Origin: Flavobacteriaceae bacterium
Lineage (GTDB): Bacteria; Bacteroidota; Bacteroidia; Flavobacteriales; Flavobacteriaceae
DNA length: 64,000 nucleotides
Reading direction: 5' to 3'
Assembly: GCA_030683815.1 (NCBI GenBank)
Contig: JAUXPJ010000019.1
Location: 1 to 64,000, forward strand
The notes below the pieces were generated by a model. The model was not told the origin of the DNA. It was given only the letters and a program-made list of their open reading frames with translations, and did no database searches. The position numbers and the translations under genes were made by a program. Each line of letters begins with the position of its first letter. The stretch's first letter is position 1. Shown here one piece after another: positions 17,131 through 27,424 of the stretch.

Positions 17131-20094
17131 ATGAGAAATTTTAGAACATTTTTATTGAGCATGCTATTATTAGTACCGCTTAGTTTGTTTGCACAACGAA
17201 CCATTACGGGAAAAGTAATAGATAAAACTTCAGGAGCTGAACTTCCGGGAGTTAATGTAATTATTAAGGGGACTAAAAAAGGAACCGTGACTGATTTTGA
17301 TGGAAAATTTTCATTAGGTGATGTTAAAAACGGTGATGTTTTAGTGATCTCTTATGTAGGATATACAGCTACAGAAATTGCTGTTACCAATAACCAGAAT
17401 TATACCGTTTCTTTATCCGAAAGCACGCTTGCTTTAGACGAAGTGGTAATTATTGGTTATGGACAAGTACGTAAAAAAGATGCAACCGGTTCTGTAACCA
17501 CTATTGGTTCAGAAGATCTTAACAAAGGGCCTATTGTATCTGCCCAACAATTACTAACGGGTAAATCTGCCGGGGTACAAATCACATCAGGCGGTGGTTC
17601 TCCCGGAGCTAACAGCACCATTAGAATTAGAGGAGGTTCTTCTTTAATTGCTACTAATGATCCTTTGATTGTAATTGATGGAATTCCGGTAAATAATGAA
17701 GGTGTAGCTGGTTTAAGCAACCCATTAAGTGTTGTTAATCCAAATGATATTGAAAGTTTTACCGTTTTAAAAGATGCTTCTGCTGCCGCTATTTACGGTT
17801 CAAGAGCATCCAACGGAGTTATTATCATCACCACTAAAAAAGGAAAAGCTACCGATGGGTTAAAAGTTAACTACAATGGTAACTTTACGGTGGGTACTGT
17901 AGTTGATAAAATAGATGTCTTAAGTCCAGATGCTTACAGACAATTGGTGAATGATAAAGGCACTGCTGCTCAAAAACTTTTATTAGGCGCAGAAAATACT
18001 GATTGGCAAGATGAAATATACCAAACGGCTTTAGGAACTGACCATAACGTTACTATGAATGGAAGTGAAGTTGGATTAAACTATAGGGCTTCTTTAGGCT
18101 ATTCTAACCAAAATGGTATTTTATTGACAGACAATCTTCAAAGAACATCCTATTCAGTTTCATTGAATAAATTATTTTTTGATAACCATTTAAAAATTGA
18201 TTTAAACTCAAAAACTGCCGTTATCAAAAATCGTTTTGCAGACAATGGTGCTATTGGTTCTGCTGTAGCTATGGATCCAACCCAAGCGGTGAGAATAGAT
18301 GATCAGCGTTATGGTGGATATTTCCAATGGTTACAAACCAATAACTTACCGATTGCTATTGGAGCCACCAAGAACCCCGTAGCGTTGTTAGAGCAACAAT
18401 TGAATAAATCATCAGTTACCAGAACTATTTCTAATATTCAATTGGATTATAAATTCCACTTCTTACCTGATCTAAGAGCTAATTTGAATTTAGGGCTTGA
18501 CAAGTCTCAAAGTAACGGAAGTAATTTAGTTTCTGACAAATCTGCCAATACTGTTTTAACTGATGGCACTAACTTAGGAAACTATCGCACTTACGGAGAA
18601 AAAAGAGAAGATAAATTATTGGATTTCTATTTAAATTATGTAAAAGAAATTGAAAGTTTAAAAACTAAAGTAGATATCATGGGAGGTTATTCTTATCAAG
18701 ATTTTTCAGGAAATGGTTTCAATGTAAATGACATTCAGAATCCGGTCTTAACTTTAGAAAACAACTATGCTATTGATCCTGAGAACTTACAATCTTATTT
18801 TGGACGTGTGAATTTAACCTTTGCTCAAAAATACTTATTGACACTTACCTACAGAACTGACGGAACATCGCGTTTCTATTATTCCGGTGAGTCTTGGGGT
18901 AAATTCCCTTCTGCAGCATTTGCATGGAAAATTAATGAAGAAAACTTTATGGCAAATTCTAAAGTTATTTCAGATTTAAAAATGCGTTTAGGCTGGGGTA
19001 TTACCGGTCAACAAGCCATTCCTGTAGCATTTCCGGCTTTACCTCTTTATAACATCAGTACTTTAACGGCACAATACCAATTTGGAAATACGTTTTTACA
19101 AACGGCAAGACCTCAACCCTATAATAATTTAATTAAATGGGAAGAAACAACTACCTATAATGCCGGAGTAGATTTCGGATTCTTTAACAATAGATTGAAT
19201 GGAACTGTTGACGTATATTACAGAGAAACCAAAGATTTATTAAACTTCGTCCCTTATCCGGGTGGTTCTAATTTATCAAACGCCGGTTATGCCAACATTG
19301 GAAATTTAGTAAATCAAGGTATTGAATTGACTATGGATGCAACTCCTGTAAAAACAGATAACTTAACTTGGAATATTGGATTTAATGTAACCTATAATGA
19401 TTCTGAAATTACCAAGCTTACGCTCAATGATGCTTCAACCTATGAAGGAATTGAAACAGGCGGAATACAAGGTGGCGTTGGAAATACCATTCAAAGACAT
19501 TCCGTAGGTTACGCGCCAAGCACTTTCTTCTTGTACCAACAGGTTTACAATGCTGATGGAACACCCGCTGAAGGCGTTTATGTTGATAGAGATGGAGATG
19601 GAGCCATTACCAACGCCGATAAATACAGAAGTGAAAAACCTGCAGCCGATTATTTCTTCGGATTCAACTCCAGCTTAAATTATAAAAATTTCGATTTTAG
19701 CATGGCGTGGAGAGGAAGTATCGGTAACTTTATGTACAATAACGTAGATTCGGATCGTGGTTATTTAAAAAACACTTTACGTTACGAAAACGTCATTAAC
19801 AACAGCGTTCAAAATCTGTTAGAATCTAATTTTGTTGATGGTGGAACTAACAGATATTTATCTGATTATTACTTACAAGATGCTTCTTTTGTTAAATTAG
19901 ATAATGTAACAGTAGGTTATACTTTTAACAATGCTTTCAAAGGTGTTAAAAACATGAAAGTATACGGTTCTGTTCAAAACGTGTTAACCATTACCAAATA
20001 TGACGGATTAGATCCTGAAATTTATGGTGGTATAGACTATAATTTATATCCTAGACCAAGAACATTCTTATTAGGAGTTAATCTTGATTTTTAA
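17131..20094 (+). CDS. susC: SusC-like TonB-dependent maltodextrin receptor
   Basis: A 987-residue SusC/RagA-family outer-membrane transporter. It has a signal peptide ending LFAQ and a carboxypeptidase-D-like regulatory domain (ITGKVIDKTSGAELPGVNV, about residues 24-95). Then come a TonB-box-like DEVVIIGYG (about residues 104-112), a plug with RIRGGSSLIATNDPLIVIDG, and a 22-strand-type barrel ending in aromatic LGVNLDF. It imports maltodextrins through the outer membrane with energy from TonB-ExbBD, capped by the SusD partner encoded 18 bases downstream. Its position behind two LacI-type operators indicates sugar induction. Confidence 0.93.
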   Translation: MRNFRTFLLSMLLLVPLSLFAQRTITGKVIDKTSGAELPGVNVIIKGTKKGTVTDFDGKFSLGDVKNGDVLVISYVGYTATEIAVTNNQNYTVSLSESTLALDEVVIIGYGQVRKKDATGSVTTIGSEDLNKGPIVSAQQLLTGKSAGVQITSGGGSPGANSTIRIRGGSSLIATNDPLIVIDGIPVNNEGVAGLSNPLSVVNPNDIESFTVLKDASAAAIYGSRASNGVIIITTKKGKATDGLKVNYNGNFTVGTVVDKIDVLSPDAYRQLVNDKGTAAQKLLLGAENTDWQDEIYQTALGTDHNVTMNGSEVGLNYRASLGYSNQNGILLTDNLQRTSYSVSLNKLFFDNHLKIDLNSKTAVIKNRFADNGAIGSAVAMDPTQAVRIDDQRYGGYFQWLQTNNLPIAIGATKNPVALLEQQLNKSSVTRTISNIQLDYKFHFLPDLRANLNLGLDKSQSNGSNLVSDKSANTVLTDGTNLGNYRTYGEKREDKLLDFYLNYVKEIESLKTKVDIMGGYSYQDFSGNGFNVNDIQNPVLTLENNYAIDPENLQSYFGRVNLTFAQKYLLTLTYRTDGTSRFYYSGESWGKFPSAAFAWKINEENFMANSKVISDLKMRLGWGITGQQAIPVAFPALPLYNISTLTAQYQFGNTFLQTARPQPYNNLIKWEETTTYNAGVDFGFFNNRLNGTVDVYYRETKDLLNFVPYPGGSNLSNAGYANIGNLVNQGIELTMDATPVKTDNLTWNIGFNVTYNDSEITKLTLNDASTYEGIETGGIQGGVGNTIQRHSVGYAPSTFFLYQQVYNADGTPAEGVYVDRDGDGAITNADKYRSEKPAADYFFGFNSSLNYKNFDFSMAWRGSIGNFMYNNVDSDRGYLKNTLRYENVINNSVQNLLESNFVDGGTNRYLSDYYLQDASFVKLDNVTVGYTFNNAFKGVKNMKVYGSVQNVLTITKYDGLDPEIYGGIDYNLYPRPRTFLLGVNLDF

Positions 20095-20112
20095 TTATTA
20101 AAACACTGAATT

Positions 20113-22023
20113 ATGAAAAATAATTGGAAAAATATTTTCTTCATAAGTACTTTGGTAGGTTTATTTACATTTACCTCATGTACAGATGATTTAAAAATAA
20201 CTCCGGATGATGTCAATAACATTGCCTCTGAAGAGTTTTACAAAGACCCTAATTCCTACAAGCAAGTCCTTGCAAAATTATATGCAGGATTGGCGATTAG
20301 CGGACAAGAAGGTCCCGCAGGAAGACCTGATATTACCGGAATCGACGAAGGTTTCAGTCAATATTTAAGACAATATTGGTTAGCTCAAGAAGTTACAACT
20401 GATGAAGCTGTAATTGGATGGGCAGATGGCAGCTTACCTGATTACCACGAACATGACTGGAATGAAAACAATGAATTTGTAAGAGCTTTATACAATAGAA
20501 TTCTCTATCAAATAACGGTTGCCAATGAATTCTTACGGCAAACTTCGGATGCTAAATTAGACGGACGTGGAGTAACAGGTACATTACGTTCTGATATAGC
20601 AGTGTATAGAGCAGAAGCGCGATTCTTAAGAGCTTTAAGTTATTGGCATGCCATTGATTTATTTGGAAAATTCTCTTTTGTAACTGAAAAAGATGCTCCC
20701 GGATATTTCTTCCCGGAACAAAAAGACAGAACTTTCCTATTTAATTTTGTTGAAACTGAACTAAAAGATATTGATGCAACTTTATTAGCACCAAAATCTA
20801 ATGAATATGCAAGAGCCGATAAAGCTGCTGCTTGGATGATTTTAGCTAAATTGTATTTAAACGCAGAAGTTTATACCGGTACTCAAAGAAATACCGACGC
20901 CGTTACTTACAGCAAAAAGGTAATTGATGCAGGCTATACCGTTACTCCGCAGTATAAAAATTTATTTTTAGCTGATAACCATACCGCAAGTGGAGTAATT
21001 TTCCCAATTGCTTTTGACGGATTGAGAACACAAACCTGGGGCGGCACCACCTTCTTAATTCATGCTGCAGTAGGTGGAAACATGTCTCCCGCAGATTTTG
21101 GAATCAACGGAGGTTGGGGTGGTACCCGTACAACGAGTGCCTTAGTCAATAAATTTGATTTAAATCTAGACCTTGCTCCTGCAAACAATGCCATTGGAGC
21201 CGCAACTCTATGGGGACTTGTAGGAGATGCTACAGCTAATGGATGGGGAGGTCCGGATATGGTGATGCGTCAAACTGCAACTGCTAATGTTTTTGCTATT
21301 TTCGCTAAACTAAATGATGGAGAATTCAAATTCAGATATAACCATGATTGGGGTAATAATTATGGAGATGATGGTGCCAATGGAACCATTGAACCTGGAG
21401 GAGCCAATATCAAAATTAAAAAAGGAACCTATAAAATTACTTTAAACTTAACAAACAACACTTATTTGGTTGAAGTAATAAAAGACTTAAGAGCTGATTT
21501 CCATTCTGATGGTCAAAAATTAGAAATCGAAAGTATCAGTACTTTTACAGACGGTTATGCGGTACGTAAATTTAAAAATATAACTAAAACAGGAGTGGCA
21601 GGTTCTGATGCTTCCGGTAATTTTACAGATACTGATTTCCCCATGTTTAGAATTGAAGATGCTTATTTAATGTATGCTGAAGCTACTGTAAGAGGCGGTG
21701 CCGGTGGAAATATTGGTTTAGCTGTTGGTTATATCAATCAATTAAAACAAAGAGCTTTTGGTGATGCTAAAGGAAATATATCGTCATCAGATTTAACGTT
21801 GAACTTTATCTTAGATGAAAGAGCACGTGAATTGTATTGGGAATGTCACAGACGTACAGATTTAATTCGTTATGGCAGATTTACAACCGGTACCTACCAA
21901 TGGCCTTGGAAAGGTGGTATAGCTGCAGGAGTTGCTACTTCGGCACACAGAAATCTGTTTCCAATTCCATCATCTGATTTGAATGCAAATCCAAACCTAA
22001 CACAAAATCCAGGTTATAATTAA
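20113..22023 (+). CDS. susD: SusD-like starch-binding lipoprotein with inserted SusE-type module
   Basis: A 636-residue RagB/SusD surface lipoprotein (lipobox TFTSC). It has the helical SusD fold, with RAEARFLRALSYWHAIDLFG in the TPR-like part and DFPMFRIEDAYLMYAEA near the C-terminus. Residues about 358-458 do not belong to the SusD fold. They are a complete copy of the roughly 90-residue module repeated in SusE downstream, with WGLVGDATANGWGGPD, GEFKFRYNHDW and NYGDDGANGT. The module sits after the TTSALVNKF segment and before FHSDGQKLEIESI, where canonical SusD has a short loop. SusD closes the SusC pore and binds starch; the insertion should add a second glucan site. Confidence 0.92.
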   Translation: MKNNWKNIFFISTLVGLFTFTSCTDDLKITPDDVNNIASEEFYKDPNSYKQVLAKLYAGLAISGQEGPAGRPDITGIDEGFSQYLRQYWLAQEVTTDEAVIGWADGSLPDYHEHDWNENNEFVRALYNRILYQITVANEFLRQTSDAKLDGRGVTGTLRSDIAVYRAEARFLRALSYWHAIDLFGKFSFVTEKDAPGYFFPEQKDRTFLFNFVETELKDIDATLLAPKSNEYARADKAAAWMILAKLYLNAEVYTGTQRNTDAVTYSKKVIDAGYTVTPQYKNLFLADNHTASGVIFPIAFDGLRTQTWGGTTFLIHAAVGGNMSPADFGINGGWGGTRTTSALVNKFDLNLDLAPANNAIGAATLWGLVGDATANGWGGPDMVMRQTATANVFAIFAKLNDGEFKFRYNHDWGNNYGDDGANGTIEPGGANIKIKKGTYKITLNLTNNTYLVEVIKDLRADFHSDGQKLEIESISTFTDGYAVRKFKNITKTGVAGSDASGNFTDTDFPMFRIEDAYLMYAEATVRGGAGGNIGLAVGYINQLKQRAFGDAKGNISSSDLTLNFILDERARELYWECHRRTDLIRYGRFTTGTYQWPWKGGIAAGVATSAHRNLFPIPSSDLNANPNLTQNPGYN

Positions 22024-22037
22024 TAAAAATTAGAACG

Positions 22038-23351
22038 ATGAAAAATATATTCAACAAATTATTACTATTGGCAGGTCTTGCATTTTTTGTAGGAGCCTGC
22101 GAAAAAGATGATGATTTTGCAACATTAAATCCAGATGCAGTTTTAACTGCTACCGTTAATAAACCGACTGTAGTATTAGTTAAAGATGATTTAGGCAAAG
22201 ATGCTTTAACAATTACTTGGACAGCTCCGGAATATGGTTTTAGCGCTGCCCCGGTTTATAGAATTTTACTTGATGTAAAAGGAAATAACTTTAGCAAGGC
22301 TTATGCTGTAACGGTTGGTACCAATCTGCAAAAAACATTTAAAACTGAAGAACTCAATAAAATACTATTGAACTTAGGTATTAAAGCTAAAACAGCCACT
22401 GTACTTGATGTAAAAGTAGAATCTGTTTTAAGTCCATCAACCATTATCAGCTCAAGTATTTTAGCACTTAATGCTACTGCTTATACTGATATTTTAGACT
22501 TATCAACTCCTTGGGGTGTTGTAGGAAGTGCCACTCCAGGTAGCTGGAACGGTCCAGATATTCCTTTCTATCTGACATCGTCTGCCAACATTCTAGTTGC
22601 CTATGCAACTCTTATTGACGGAGAAATTAAATTCAGAATGAATAACAGTTGGGCTGTTAATTATGGTGATGATGGCGCTAATGGATCTTTAGAAGCAGGA
22701 GGAGCTAATATAGCCGTTACTGCCGGTACTTATAAAATAACCTTTAATACTACAGATCTAACCTATACAATTGAACCATTAACTTGGGGAATTGTAGGAA
22801 GTGCAACTACCAACGGATGGGACGGACCAGACATGAAGTTAACTTACGACCCATTTTCAGATACTTGGAGAGCTGTTGTTAAATTGAGTGAAGGAGAAAT
22901 TAAATTCCGTAAAAACAACAGTTGGGATGTAAACTATGGTGATACCGGAGCTGACGGAACTTTAGAAGCCGGAGGTGCTAATATTGCTGTAACTGCAGGG
23001 TGGTATTTAGCTACCGTTAATTTCACTAAACTTGAATACACCTTAGAAAGAACCAATGTTTGGGGTATTGTAGGTTCTGCAACGCCTAACGGTTGGGGTG
23101 GTCCAGATACTAAATTTACACCAGATTTTAGCAGAGATGGATATTTCTTATTAAAAGGAGTTACCATGATAGATGGAGAATTCAAATTCCGACAAAATGA
23201 TGATTGGGGTGTAAATTATGGAGATAACGGCAATGACGGCACTTTAGAAGCCGGCGGAGCCAATATTCCTATTACTGCCGGAGTATATGATTTTGAACTC
23301 GATTTCAGTACACCAGCGACTCCAAAATATACAAAAGTTAAAAAATCATAA
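22038..23351 (+). CDS. susE: SusE/SusF-like outer-membrane starch-binding lipoprotein
   Basis: A 437-residue surface lipoprotein (lipobox VGAC). It has an N-terminal Ig-like SusE domain (about residues 30-155) followed by three tandem starch-binding modules starting at Trp159, Trp250 and Trp342. Each shows WGxVGSATxxxWxGPD, GExKFRxNxxW and NYGDxGxxGxLEAGGANI. The modules are of the SusE/SusF type that hold alpha-glucans on the cell surface without cutting them. The start is 14 bases after the susD stop, and a terminator follows the stop. It has three such modules rather than the two of the best-known SusE. Confidence 0.9.
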   Translation: MKNIFNKLLLLAGLAFFVGACEKDDDFATLNPDAVLTATVNKPTVVLVKDDLGKDALTITWTAPEYGFSAAPVYRILLDVKGNNFSKAYAVTVGTNLQKTFKTEELNKILLNLGIKAKTATVLDVKVESVLSPSTIISSSILALNATAYTDILDLSTPWGVVGSATPGSWNGPDIPFYLTSSANILVAYATLIDGEIKFRMNNSWAVNYGDDGANGSLEAGGANIAVTAGTYKITFNTTDLTYTIEPLTWGIVGSATTNGWDGPDMKLTYDPFSDTWRAVVKLSEGEIKFRKNNSWDVNYGDTGADGTLEAGGANIAVTAGWYLATVNFTKLEYTLERTNVWGIVGSATPNGWGGPDTKFTPDFSRDGYFLLKGVTMIDGEFKFRQNDDWGVNYGDNGNDGTLEAGGANIPITAGVYDFELDFSTPATPKYTKVKKS

Positions 23352-23364
23352 ATAATTCTTAAAT

Positions 23365-23396
23365 AAAAAAAGGTCTGAAATTCAGACCTTTTTTTT
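23365..23396 (+). terminator. Terminator after susE
   Basis: GGTCTGAA pairs with TTCAGACC, flanked by A and T runs. It may reduce transcription into the large amylase gene, which starts 16 bases beyond. Confidence 0.85.
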
Positions 23397-23411
23397 CTTA
23401 AATTAGTACCT

Positions 23412-26400
23412 ATGAAGGCACTCATTCTCTTATTAATTTTATGTACGGTAAGCCTCTTAAATGCTCAGGTTACCACGACCCCAACCTTACCTACAACGCA
23501 AGATCTCATAACGGTAACCTTCAACGCAACCGGAACTCCCTTAGAAGGATATGCCGGAGATGTTTATGCTCATACCGGAGTTACCGTAAACGGCCTTAGA
23601 TGGCAAAATGTGATTGGAACTTGGGGAAATAATTTGGTTCAACCAAAATTAACCAGAACTGCTGCCAATACATACACCCTAATCATCAGCCCGAATGTCT
23701 ATACCTATTACAGCGTTCAAACCACATCAACCATTACTGAACTGAATTTTGTATTTAGAGCTTCTGCCGGAAGTCCGCAAACTGCTGATATATTTACTCC
23801 CATTTATCCTGCCGGATTAAATGTTTCTTTTACCAATCCACTTCAAAACAGTGTTTTCAATCTAAATCAATCGGTTACCATTACCGCAGAATCCTCTGCC
23901 AACGCCAATCTCGAGTTATTTATCAATGGCGTTTCACAACAAACTGCTGCGAATACCAAAACTATTTCAAAAAATTATACTTTTACCACATCAGGTACTC
24001 ACACCTTAAAAGTGACCGCCAATGACGGAACCTCAACCAAAGAGCAAACCATCAGCGTTTATGTAAAAACACCTACCCAAACAGCTGCAAAACCAATCGG
24101 CTTAAAATATGGCATCAATAAAAATCCTGACAACTCTGTAACATTTTTACTAAAAGCTCCCTTAAAAAATGATGTATTAATTATGGGTGATTTTAGCAAT
24201 TGGAATTTAAACTCCAATTATCAACTATTTAAAGATGGTGAAGATTTTTGGCTTACCATTCCGGGTTTAGATACCAATACAGAATATGCTTATCAATATT
24301 TGGTTGATTATACTGTAAAAATTGCCGATCCTTATTCAGAAAAAATATTGGATCCTTGGACTGATCAATACATCAAACCGGGAAATTATCCCAACTTAAA
24401 AGCATACCCAACCGATTTAACTGCCGGTTATGTTTCTACTTTCAAGATAAATGAAGAAACCTACACTTGGAATGTGAGCAATTTCATCAGACCAGCCCAA
24501 AACAATTTAGTGATTTATGAATTGTTCTTTCGCGATTTTACAGAAACAGATTCGTTTAATGAAGCCATCACCAAGTTAGATTATCTAAAAAAATTAGGTG
24601 TAAATGCCATCGAATTAATGCCGATCAACGAATTTGAAGGCGCCGACAGTTGGGGTTATAATCCCGCACTTTATATGGCTTTAGACAAATCTTATGGCAC
24701 CAAAAATGATTTTAAAAAATTTGTTGATGCTTGCCATCAACGCGGAATTGCTGTTTTAGCTGATGTTGTTTTTAATCATTCATACGGGCAATCGCCCTTG
24801 CTTCAAATGTATTGGGACAGCACACTCAATAAACCGGCAGCCAATAATCCGTGGTACAATCAAAATCATAATTTTGTCGATAATACAAACGCACAGTGGG
24901 GATACGATTTTAATCACGAATCGGCTTATACAAAAGCATTTTTTAAAGATGTTTTAAGCTATTGGATGACCGAATATAAAATTGATGGATTTCGATTTGA
25001 CTTTACCAAAGGCATGACAAACACCTTATATTATGGAACCGATAATTGGGCCAGTGCTTATGATGCTTCTAGGATTGTCATCTTAAAAAATTATGCAGAT
25101 CATGTTTGGAATCACAATACAACAAACAAACCTTATGTTATTTTTGAACATTTATCAGACAATCCCGAAGAAAAAGAATTAGCCGATTACGGTATTATGA
25201 TGTGGGGAAATCTCAATTATAGTTATGCTCAAAATACCATGGGATTTTCTTCCGGAGCTGATATTTCTTGGATTTCACACAAAACCAGAGGATGGAATTT
25301 TCCTCATGTGGCTGGATATATGGAAAGTCATGATGAAGAACGTTTGATGTATAAAAATTTAACTTCAGGCAATGCCACTCAAAGTCCGACTTACAGTGTA
25401 AAAGAGTTGAAAACCGCTTTAGCGCGTCAAGAATTGGCCGGTCTGTTTTTTCTGACGATTCCCGGACCTAAAATGATTTGGCAATTTGGCGAATTGGGCT
25501 ATGATTTCTCTATCAATCGATGTGAAGATGGCACCACCAATAATAATTGCAGATTATCAAGAAAACCCATCAAATGGGATTATTTTAATGATGTAAATCG
25601 CAAACATATTTACAGCACTTGGGCTACTTTAAATGCTTTCAGACAACAATTAGCCGTTTTTCAAACAACCGATTTTACTTTAAATGTATCCTCTTTAACC
25701 AAATCAATTCAGTTAAGACATACTTCTATGGATGTGGTGATAATCGGTAATTTTGATGTGGTAAATAAAGCCATCAATCCGCAGTTTACCAAAACCGGAA
25801 CTTGGTACGAATATTTTACCGGAGAAGTAAAAACGGTTACCAATACTACTGCTGCCATCGATTTAAAACCGGGAGAATACAGATTATATGCTACCGTAAA
25901 ATTAGCCGATCCATTCGGCGGAACTGCTGCTGATGACAGTGATGGTGATGGCGTAAATGACGCGATTGATTTATGTCCGAATACTTTATTGGGAACACCT
26001 GTAAATTCAAGCGGATGTCCTATTTTTAGCTTACCTTCAACCAACTTCAGATTGGAAGTTACCAATCCGACTTGTCAGGGAAAAAATAACGGAATCTTAA
26101 AAATTACCACAACTGAAAATCACAGCTATATTGCCACAGTTAACGGTGTAGATTATCCTTTTACCACAACATTAACGGTTTCTAATTTATCGCCAAAAAC
26201 CTATCCAATTTGCATCAAAATACCGGCACAGAACAATTATACCCAATGTTTTGAGTTTGTCGTTACAAATCCGCCCGGTTTAAGCGGCCGAACTTCTTTT
26301 GAATCCATAGGAAATAAACCAACTGCAAATATTATTATCGAGAGCGGAACGGCGCCATTTACGATAGAAATTAACGGAAAATCAATTTTTGAAACATATG

Positions 26401-26741
26401 ATACAAATATCAATGTAACTATCAAAAATGGCGATTTGGTAGAAGTAAAATCGAGTGTGAGTTGTGAAGGTAAATTGAGTCAGCAAATAGATTTATTAAA
26501 TGAAGTAACCATTTATCCAAATCCAACTACAGATTATGTCGAATTATTTATACCGGATTATATTGGAAAAAGTAGTGCGATAGTTCAATTGTTTAATCAT
26601 AATGGAAAAGTAGTTTTTAGTAATGAATTCTCAATTATTAATCAACATATTAAACTTCCAATGAAATATTTAGCAAGTGGTTTATATATTATCCGTGTTC
26701 AGCTGGTTAAATCTTTAACCTTTAAAGTGATAAAACAATGA
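23412..26741 (+). CDS. Large secreted GH13 alpha-amylase with T9SS sorting domain
   Basis: An 1109-residue secreted amylase. After a signal peptide (ending LLNAQ) come a beta-sandwich with VYAHTGVTVNG (about residues 20-125) and an Ig-like domain. A CBM48-like domain with VLIMGDFSNWNLN and the GH13 barrel (about residues 380-790) follow. GH13 motifs are LADVVFNH, GFRFDFTKG (nucleophile Asp), YVIFEHL (acid/base Glu) and MESHDEERL. A calcium-binding thrombospondin type 3-like repeat (DDSDGDGVNDAIDLCP) and a Por/type IX C-terminal domain (VTIYPNPTTDYVEL to the end) complete it. It should be exported through T9SS and attached to or released from the surface, playing the SusG role of cutting starch outside. 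Confidence 0.92.
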   Translation: MKALILLLILCTVSLLNAQVTTTPTLPTTQDLITVTFNATGTPLEGYAGDVYAHTGVTVNGLRWQNVIGTWGNNLVQPKLTRTAANTYTLIISPNVYTYYSVQTTSTITELNFVFRASAGSPQTADIFTPIYPAGLNVSFTNPLQNSVFNLNQSVTITAESSANANLELFINGVSQQTAANTKTISKNYTFTTSGTHTLKVTANDGTSTKEQTISVYVKTPTQTAAKPIGLKYGINKNPDNSVTFLLKAPLKNDVLIMGDFSNWNLNSNYQLFKDGEDFWLTIPGLDTNTEYAYQYLVDYTVKIADPYSEKILDPWTDQYIKPGNYPNLKAYPTDLTAGYVSTFKINEETYTWNVSNFIRPAQNNLVIYELFFRDFTETDSFNEAITKLDYLKKLGVNAIELMPINEFEGADSWGYNPALYMALDKSYGTKNDFKKFVDACHQRGIAVLADVVFNHSYGQSPLLQMYWDSTLNKPAANNPWYNQNHNFVDNTNAQWGYDFNHESAYTKAFFKDVLSYWMTEYKIDGFRFDFTKGMTNTLYYGTDNWASAYDASRIVILKNYADHVWNHNTTNKPYVIFEHLSDNPEEKELADYGIMMWGNLNYSYAQNTMGFSSGADISWISHKTRGWNFPHVAGYMESHDEERLMYKNLTSGNATQSPTYSVKELKTALARQELAGLFFLTIPGPKMIWQFGELGYDFSINRCEDGTTNNNCRLSRKPIKWDYFNDVNRKHIYSTWATLNAFRQQLAVFQTTDFTLNVSSLTKSIQLRHTSMDVVIIGNFDVVNKAINPQFTKTGTWYEYFTGEVKTVTNTTAAIDLKPGEYRLYATVKLADPFGGTAADDSDGDGVNDAIDLCPNTLLGTPVNSSGCPIFSLPSTNFRLEVTNPTCQGKNNGILKITTTENHSYIATVNGVDYPFTTTLTVSNLSPKTYPICIKIPAQNNYTQCFEFVVTNPPGLSGRTSFESIGNKPTANIIIESGTAPFTIEINGKSIFETYDTNINVTIKNGDLVEVKSSVSCEGKLSQQIDLLNEVTIYPNPTTDYVELFIPDYIGKSSAIVQLFNHNGKVVFSNEFSIINQHIKLPMKYLASGLYIIRVQLVKSLTFKVIKQ

Positions 26742-27424
26742 AAAAGTTACTGGTACTACTTATAGGATTAGGATTTATTTCATGTGGCGGCAGTGGCGGC
26801 GATGACCCTCCTCCACCAAAGGATAATAAAGCGCCGTCAATTCCATCTTTAGTGTATCCAACCAATAATTTGTTATGTGTTCAAAATACCCTTGAGTTTT
26901 CATGGACAAGTTCTGTAGATCCGGAAGGAGATAATATCACCTATGAAATTGTGATTGCAAAAGACAATTTATTTACTCAAATTATTGAACAAAAGACAAC
27001 TGCTGCACTTACTGCCGTAATTTCTCTAGACAAAGGGGTTGCATATTATTGGAAAGTAAAAGCAACTGACAGCAAAGGTAAATCCAGCGAATTCACTGCT
27101 AATTGGAATTTTTTTACGGAAGGAGTCGGGATTGTTAACTATGTACCTTTTGCTGCCGGAATTATAAAACCAACAATGAACAGTACGATAGCCGGAACAA
27201 CAACTATTTTAGAATGGACGGCTTCTGATGTAGATAACGACCCATTGACGTATGATATTTATTTTGGGACTGCGGCTTCTCCTCCACTTCTAATCAGCAA
27301 TCAAACACTTAAAACCTATACGGTTAATTTAACTGCCAATACTACGTATTATTGGCGTATCGATGTCAAAGATAATAAAGGAGGAAAAACGATTGGACAA
27401 GTGTGGAGTTTTAAAACTTCATAA
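26738..27424 (+). CDS. Lipoprotein with two fibronectin III-like domains
   Basis: A 228-residue lipoprotein (lipobox FISC followed by GGSGG and a Pro-rich linker). It has two Ig/FN3-like repeats, about residues 35-130 and 140-228, each ending in a YYWKVKATDSKG or YYWRIDVKDNKG strand. It overlaps the amylase gene by four bases (ATGA), so it is translationally coupled. No enzyme motif is visible; it probably helps hold the surface complex or binds glucans. The role is inferred from position only. Confidence 0.75.
   Translation: MKKLLVLLIGLGFISCGGSGGDDPPPPKDNKAPSIPSLVYPTNNLLCVQNTLEFSWTSSVDPEGDNITYEIVIAKDNLFTQIIEQKTTAALTAVISLDKGVAYYWKVKATDSKGKSSEFTANWNFFTEGVGIVNYVPFAAGIIKPTMNSTIAGTTTILEWTASDVDNDPLTYDIYFGTAASPPLLISNQTLKTYTVNLTANTTYYWRIDVKDNKGGKTIGQVWSFKTS

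Noticed and set aside
20113-22023. Assembly artefact fusing susD and susE sequence
   Set aside because: The inserted module is distinct in DNA sequence from all three susE copies, and the SusD frame continues intact on both sides.
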